The notes beneath the pieces are model-generated. The model was not told where the DNA came from. It was given only the letters and a program-made list of their open reading frames with translations, and made no database searches. A program made the translations under genes and the position numbers. Positions 33,474-37,506 of a DNA stretch of 37,506 bases are shown one piece after another; position 1 is the stretch's first letter, and every line of letters starts with the position of its first letter. The DNA comes from Candidatus Methylomirabilota bacterium. GTDB taxonomy: Bacteria; Methylomirabilota; Methylomirabilia; Methylomirabilales; JACPAU01. Location: contig JAKEHP010000163.1 in assembly GCA_022614955.1 (NCBI GenBank), forward strand, positions 1 to 37,506. The letters run 5' to 3'.

Positions 33474-36470
33474 CTACCGCTCGACCACGGCGGCGGCCCC
33501 GTAAGCCGCCAGGGCGGCTGCCACCGCGGCCCCCTCCTGACGCGTCCGGAAGGCCTGGAGAAGCCAGCGGCGGTCGGCCCCCTCCCCTACCTCCTCGGGG
33601 AGGTACCCCAGGGCTTCGCACTTCTCTCGGAGCGCCCGGGCCGCCTCGGGCTCATCGGGGGGGGTCAGCTCGAGGGCGAAGGGGAGGCGGTGAACGGCGA
33701 AGTCCTCCACGACCGTCTGGGCCTTCAGGGCTGCGGCCGCCACCCTGGCCTCCGCGGCGCTCCGGTAGCGCCCCAGGTAGACGCGCCGGACCTTGAGTCC
33801 CTCCGGGCTCACGGTAGGGAGGGTGAAGGCCGGGTGGCCGGCGGCCCGCAGGCGGCGGGTCTCCTTGAGAGCCTTCGCCGGCGCCTCGAAGGAGGAGACC
33901 TGGAGGGCGAACGGCGCCGGGCCGGCCGTGGTCTCCGGCCGATCCGCCCCTCCGGGGGCAGGTTGCACTGCCTCCGCGGTGGGGGGTGCGGGCGCGGCTC
34001 GCGGGGCGGGCGGGACGGGCCGGATCTGGGCCAGGGGGGGCGGCAGGCCCTCGGCCGGCCGGGCCGCCGCCCCTGCGGCAGGCCCGGCTGGCGCCGGAGC
34101 CGGCGGGGCCGGAGAAGTTTCCAGAGGGCGAGCGGGCTTTGCCGCTTGGGGGATCGGGGATGGCATCTGTGCCGCCCGCGGCGGGAGCGCATCGCGCGTT
34201 TGCGTCTGGGTCGCGGGAGACGGGTTCCCGCCGGATGGCTGCGGGGCGGCGGGCGCGGGCCCGGTTTCACCCTTCGGCGCGAGAGGCCGCTCGGCCGGCG
34301 GGGCCGGGGGCTCGGGGGGGGTGGGCCGACGCAGCCGCTCCTGGAGGCGCTCGGCCGGTCGGGTCGGGGGGTTGGGGGCGAAGAGGAGCCCCTCGCGCCA
34401 GGCGAGGAGGGCCGCCGCGAGGAGGACGCCAAGGACCACCAAGAGCAGGGTCCTCTTCAGCTTCCCGGGGGCCTGCCCCAGCGTCTTCAGCCAGCCTTTC
34501 ACCCGCTCGGCCCGCGCCACAGGGCGGCGGGGCGCCTCGCCCCGGGGGCCCGGCTCCCCGCGGTAGGCGTACCGGTAGTACTCCATGTCCTGGTAGTCCG
34601 AGCTGACCTCGGAGCGGAGGCCGGTCAGGACCACGCCCAGGACTCTGACCCGGACATTCTCCATCAGGGTCTTGACCCGCCGCAGGGCCGCGCGGGCCAC
34701 CCTTCCAACTCGGTAAATGATGAGGCAGCCGTCCGTCTTGGCCGCCAGGATGAGGGCATCGGTCACCGGAAGGACCGGCGAGCAGTCGAAGATGACCGCG
34801 TCGTAGGCGTCGCGGAAGGCCCGGATGAGTTCGGCCATCTGCTGGGAGTTGAGGAACTCGGCCGGGTTCGGGGGGGGATTGCCACTGGTCAGGATGTGGA
34901 GGTTGTCGATCCCCGGCGCCGTCACCACCTTCTCCAACCCCAGCTTCCCCAGCATCAGGTCAGTGGCGGTCCGGAGGACGTCCGTCCACTGGTAGGTCCC
35001 GATGATGACCTCGGCCAGGCCGGGATCCTTGGGGATGCCGAAGGCGTGGTGTATGTAGGGCCTCCGCAGGTCGGCCTCAACGAGCAGGATCCTGCGCCCC
35101 ATCTGGGCCATGCTGATGGCCAGGTTAATGGCCGTGGTGGTCTTCCCCTCGCTGAGGGAGGCGGAGGTGACCACGATCGTCTTCAGATCCTTCTCCAAGC
35201 GGAGGAACTCCAGGTTGGTGCGGAGCGAGCGGTAGGCCTCGGCGATGGTGGACCTGGGCAGGAGCAGGGAGACGAGAAACGCGTACCGCTCCACCACGCC
35301 CTCGTCAATGGCCTTCGGGTCCACCTCCCCCCCCTCCTGGATCTCCTTGGCCACGTCAATGTTGGGGATGAGACCCAGGACCGGGGCCTGCAGGTACGCT
35401 TCCACGTCCTCGATGGTGCCGATGGAGGTATCCATGGTTTCCACCACGAAGGCCAGGACCAGGCCGAGCGTCAGGCCCACCACGAGCCCCACGAGGGTCT
35501 TGGCCGCCGTCTGGGGGAGGTTGCTCGGCCTCGGCGGTGCCGTAGCCGGACGGACGATGCTCACCTCCTCCACCTGCTCTCGCTCCCGGATCATCGCCTC
35601 CTGGTGCTTCCCCTTCAGGAGGGCGTAGAGATCCTCGTGGACCTTCACCTCCCGCTGCAGGCGGGCAAACTGCAGGGCCGTCTCCGGCAGCTCCCGCTGG
35701 CGCTGCTCCAGGACCCGCCGCACCCCCTCGATCCGGGTCTCCAGGGCCTGCACCTGGGGATGCGCCGGCAGCAGGTCCACCAGGAGCGCCTCCCGCTCGA
35801 GCTGCAGCGCCACCAGTTGGTTCAGGGCGGCGCTCGTCTCCTCGGGGAGCGAGACGAAACGCCGCCGCTCCTTCAGGGTCTTCAGCTCCTCCTCGGAGTC
35901 CCGGAGGCGGGCGCCCACTTCGGTGAGCTGCTCCTCGATGAAAAGGCGCGCCTCCCGGACCTGCTTGGTTCGGGTGGCGATGTTCTCCTCCCGGAAGGCC
36001 TCGGCCACCGCGTTTGCGGTCCGGGCCGCCTGCTCCGCCTCCGGCGCGGTCGCGGTGATGTTGATGATGTTGGTGCTCCCCTCCTGCTCCGCCTTGACCG
36101 CCTCCTGGAAGTGCGCGATGACCTGGAGGTGGGGAGGGGCGTTGCGGACCTCGCGGCTGGACAGGTCAGCGCGGATGCGGCCCAGCTTCTTCGCCGCCCG
36201 CTCCATGACCGGGAAGGATCTGATGAGGGCGGCCTGGGTGGCGAGGTTGTCGCCGGAGGAGAAGGTGATGGCCTCTACGAGGAGGCCGGTGAGGCTGGAG
36301 GCCTTCTCCACCCGGACGCTGGCGACCGCTTGGAAGACCGGGTTGGGGCGCTGGAGCTCCGCCAGGCCGGCAGAGAAGACGGCAAAGGCCAGCGGCACGG
36401 CGATGACGATCAGCTTCCGCCGGCGGATGATCCGCCAGTAGTCCCGGAGGTTGATCTCGTACTGCGCCAC
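33474..36470 (-). CDS. wzc: Wzc-like polysaccharide tyrosine autokinase with third membrane helix and C-terminal tandem SPOR-like domains
   Basis: The 998 residues come from GTG 36470. TM1 (about 19-38) is followed by a Wzz-type periplasmic region with coiled coil (about 40-320) and TM2 (about 324-343). The cytoplasmic BY-kinase has Walker A TSASLSEGKTTT (about 435-446), Walker A' ILLVEADLRRP (about 461-471; first Asp is Glu), Walker B AVIFDCSP (about 558-565) and a five-Tyr cluster SSDYQDMEYYRYAY (about 623-636). Unusually the protein continues with a basic stretch, a third hydrophobic helix (about 674-690, TLLLVVLGVLLAAALLAW) and a Pro/Ala linker (about 698-852). One SPOR-like domain (about 853-920, FALQVSSFEAP ... 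RRVYLGRYRSAAEA) and a second, similar block (about 930-998, FALELTPPDEP ... WLLQAFRTRQEG) end the protein. Canonical Wzc is about 720 residues and stops after the Tyr cluster. Wzc controls polymer length and export with Wza, whose gene ends six bases upstream. Confidence 0.9.
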   Translation of the reverse strand: MAQYEINLRDYWRIIRRRKLIVIAVPLAFAVFSAGLAELQRPNPVFQAVASVRVEKASSLTGLLVEAITFSSGDNLATQAALIRSFPVMERAAKKLGRIRADLSSREVRNAPPHLQVIAHFQEAVKAEQEGSTNIINITATAPEAEQAARTANAVAEAFREENIATRTKQVREARLFIEEQLTEVGARLRDSEEELKTLKERRRFVSLPEETSAALNQLVALQLEREALLVDLLPAHPQVQALETRIEGVRRVLEQRQRELPETALQFARLQREVKVHEDLYALLKGKHQEAMIREREQVEEVSIVRPATAPPRPSNLPQTAAKTLVGLVVGLTLGLVLAFVVETMDTSIGTIEDVEAYLQAPVLGLIPNIDVAKEIQEGGEVDPKAIDEGVVERYAFLVSLLLPRSTIAEAYRSLRTNLEFLRLEKDLKTIVVTSASLSEGKTTTAINLAISMAQMGRRILLVEADLRRPYIHHAFGIPKDPGLAEVIIGTYQWTDVLRTATDLMLGKLGLEKVVTAPGIDNLHILTSGNPPPNPAEFLNSQQMAELIRAFRDAYDAVIFDCSPVLPVTDALILAAKTDGCLIIYRVGRVARAALRRVKTLMENVRVRVLGVVLTGLRSEVSSDYQDMEYYRYAYRGEPGPRGEAPRRPVARAERVKGWLKTLGQAPGKLKRTLLLVVLGVLLAAALLAWREGLLFAPNPPTRPAERLQERLRRPTPPEPPAPPAERPLAPKGETGPAPAAPQPSGGNPSPATQTQTRDALPPRAAQMPSPIPQAAKPARPLETSPAPPAPAPAGPAAGAAARPAEGLPPPLAQIRPVPPAPRAAPAPPTAEAVQPAPGGADRPETTAGPAPFALQVSSFEAPAKALKETRRLRAAGHPAFTLPTVSPEGLKVRRVYLGRYRSAAEARVAAAALKAQTVVEDFAVHRLPFALELTPPDEPEAARALREKCEALGYLPEEVGEGADRRWLLQAFRTRQEGAAVAAALAAYGAAAVVER

Positions 36471-36476
36471 GGGGAC

Positions 36477-37506
36477 CTAGTCCTTTAGCGTCTCGTACAC
36501 GATGACCGGCTGCAGGCCGAGCGTGATGAACTCCAGGGTCGGCCGGATCTTGGCCAGGAAGGCGTTCCAGTTCCCGAGGCCGCTGCGGGGAACGATGACG
36601 ATGTCCCGAGGCTGCAGGCGGACATCCTGCCGCAGGTCGCCGCGGCGGACCAGGCCCTCCACGTCGGCCGTGAGGACGGTGGGCGCGTCGCGGAGGTTCC
36701 CCCGGATGATCCGGGTGGCGTCCCCGGCGGCCACCTCGGTGATCCCGCCAGCCTCCGCGATCACCTCCGCCAGGGTCATGCCGCTCCGGTATGGAACGGT
36801 CCCGGGCTTCAGGACCTCGCCGAAGATGAACACCTTCCGCTCGGCCCCGGGCGGGCGGGTGGGGATGAAGACGAAATCGTCGGCGTCCAGGACCAGGTCC
36901 CGGGACCGCTCTCCCTCCCCCACCACCGCAAAGAGATTCACCGTGACGGACCGGCCGTCCCCCCGGGTCACCTGGATGTGTTCCAGGTCCGCCTCCTGAG
37001 AGACCCCACCGACGCTCGCCAGGAACTCGCTGAGGCTGCTCCTCCCCCGCAGCGGGTAGACCCCGGACCCCCGGCCGCCGATGGCGCCTACTGCCCCCAG
37101 GATCGTGACCTTCTTGCTGTTGAACTCCTTGACCAGGACCTCGACCCGGGGGCTGCGGTAGTAGGCGCCGAGGGCTCGCTCGATCACCCGGCCTGCCTGT
37201 TCGGCCGTGAGCCCCCCGATGGTCACGACGACGAAGAGGACCCGAACGCTCCCGTCTGTCCGAACCGTCAGGGTGAGGCGGTCCTGGGTGACACCCCGGG
37301 AGAGGAGGATCTCCAGTAGATCACCAGGGCCGATCCGGTACTGGGGAATCCCATCCACGACGGTAAAGGTCTGGTTTTCCAGGACTTCTGGCGGCGCCGG
37401 CGCGTGGGGGGTTCCGGGGGCCTCAGGGGCAGGACCGCCGGCAGGCCCGGAGGCGAGGGTCGGCGCGGGCGAGGGGGGCAGCGGGGTCGCGCAGGCCGCG
37501 AGCGTC
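36477..37506 (-). CDS. wza: Wza-like polysaccharide export lipoprotein, N-terminus cut by window edge
   Basis: Wza forms the outer-membrane channel for capsule or EPS. The frame stays open to the window edge, so the GTG at 37358 in the track is probably internal. Read from 37505 it gives TLAACATPLPPSPAP, where LAAC fits a lipobox with Cys as the acylation site. A Pro/Ala linker precedes the polysaccharide export domain (QYRIGPGDLLEILLSRG, YYRSPRVEVLVKEF). Two SLBB domains follow (GVYPLRGRSSLSEFLASVGG; GTVPYRSGMTLAEVIAEAGG). The end NAFLAKIRPTLEFITLGLQ would be the amphipathic outer-membrane helix of Wza. About 342 residues are seen; only the signal-peptide start is missing. It lies six bases before the Wzc-like gene. 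The operon promoter is therefore outside the window. Confidence 0.93.
   Translation of the reverse strand, partial: TLAACATPLPPSPAPTLASGPAGGPAPEAPGTPHAPAPPEVLENQTFTVVDGIPQYRIGPGDLLEILLSRGVTQDRLTLTVRTDGSVRVLFVVVTIGGLTAEQAGRVIERALGAYYRSPRVEVLVKEFNSKKVTILGAVGAIGGRGSGVYPLRGRSSLSEFLASVGGVSQEADLEHIQVTRGDGRSVTVNLFAVVGEGERSRDLVLDADDFVFIPTRPPGAERKVFIFGEVLKPGTVPYRSGMTLAEVIAEAGGITEVAAGDATRIIRGNLRDAPTVLTADVEGLVRRGDLRQDVRLQPRDIVIVPRSGLGNWNAFLAKIRPTLEFITLGLQPVIVYETLKD

Noticed and set aside
33793-34606. Plus-strand Gly/Ala-rich ORFs over the Pro/Ala linker of the kinase
   Set aside because: They are mirror images of the low-complexity Pro/Ala linker codons and have no start signal or family features.
32094-36488. 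1464-residue plus-strand ORF
   Set aside because: It runs antisense through the polymerase and kinase genes, has a His/Asp/Glu/Gly-biased low-complexity composition, and shows no domain. High GC removes stop codons from the antisense frame; the minus-strand genes have clear motifs.
1-37506. CRISPR arrays, tRNA or rRNA genes, insertion sequences
   Set aside because: I looked for regularly spaced direct repeats, cloverleaf arms with CCA-type ends and transposase motifs on both strands and saw none that stand up by eye.

Overview
This is a very GC-rich bacterial chromosomal window (by eye about two thirds G+C or more). GTG starts are frequent, one TTG start is likely, and gene packing is tight. 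No stretch without a gene exceeds about 210 bases. A Wza-like lipoprotein and a Wzc-like kinase suggest a diderm (Gram-negative type) bacterium. The trmFO-topA-dprA-LysM-gmhA order together with such high GC would fit the Methylomirabilota/Rokubacteria (NC10) or deltaproteobacterial-type lineages. That placement is an inference from memory, not a computed assignment. All confident genes except one response regulator lie on the minus strand, so transcription runs from right to left. I see no tRNA, rRNA, CRISPR array, insertion sequence or phage gene.

Region A (1-7051): a housekeeping operon read right to left. A good sigma-70-type promoter (TTGACT-16-TATAGT, 7051-7024) is followed by a small unknown acidic protein, a GmhA-type sedoheptulose-7-phosphate isomerase, a secreted LysM protein, dprA, topA and trmFO. 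The last gene runs off the left edge.

Region B (7150-11515): secD-secF with a small HAMP-like membrane protein downstream; speD (S-adenosylmethionine decarboxylase) with its own promoter; and the only plus-strand gene, a stand-alone response-regulator receiver domain. The receiver gene overlaps the end of the polysaccharide operon tail-to-tail by 59 bases.

Region C (11457-37506, about 26 kb): a Wzx/Wzy-dependent exopolysaccharide or capsule operon of 20 genes. It starts (right edge, truncated) with a Wza-like outer-membrane lipoprotein and a Wzc-like tyrosine autokinase. A Wzy-like polymerase and a Wzx-like flippase follow. Next come nine glycosyltransferase modules (six GT-B/GT4-like, three GT2), two of them fused to methyltransferases, plus one free methyltransferase and an AsnB-type amidotransferase. 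The operon ends with a membrane PHP-domain protein, a WbqC protein, a PIG-L deacetylase, a DegT aminotransferase and a WecA/TagO-like initiating phosphoglycosyltransferase. Fourteen of the 19 junctions overlap, mostly as ATGA, GTGA or TGATG, implying one translationally coupled unit. In the inferred scheme the WecA-like enzyme loads the first sugar-phosphate on undecaprenyl phosphate, and the GTs and modifying enzymes build a long decorated repeat. Wzx flips it, Wzy polymerises it, and Wza/Wzc export it.

The most unusual item is the 998-residue Wzc homologue. After the kinase domain and tyrosine cluster it has a third predicted membrane helix, a long Pro/Ala linker and what look like two tandem SPOR domains. 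This would physically link the export kinase to peptidoglycan, possibly at the division site. The two GT-methyltransferase fusions and the degenerate membrane-embedded PHP protein are the other standouts.
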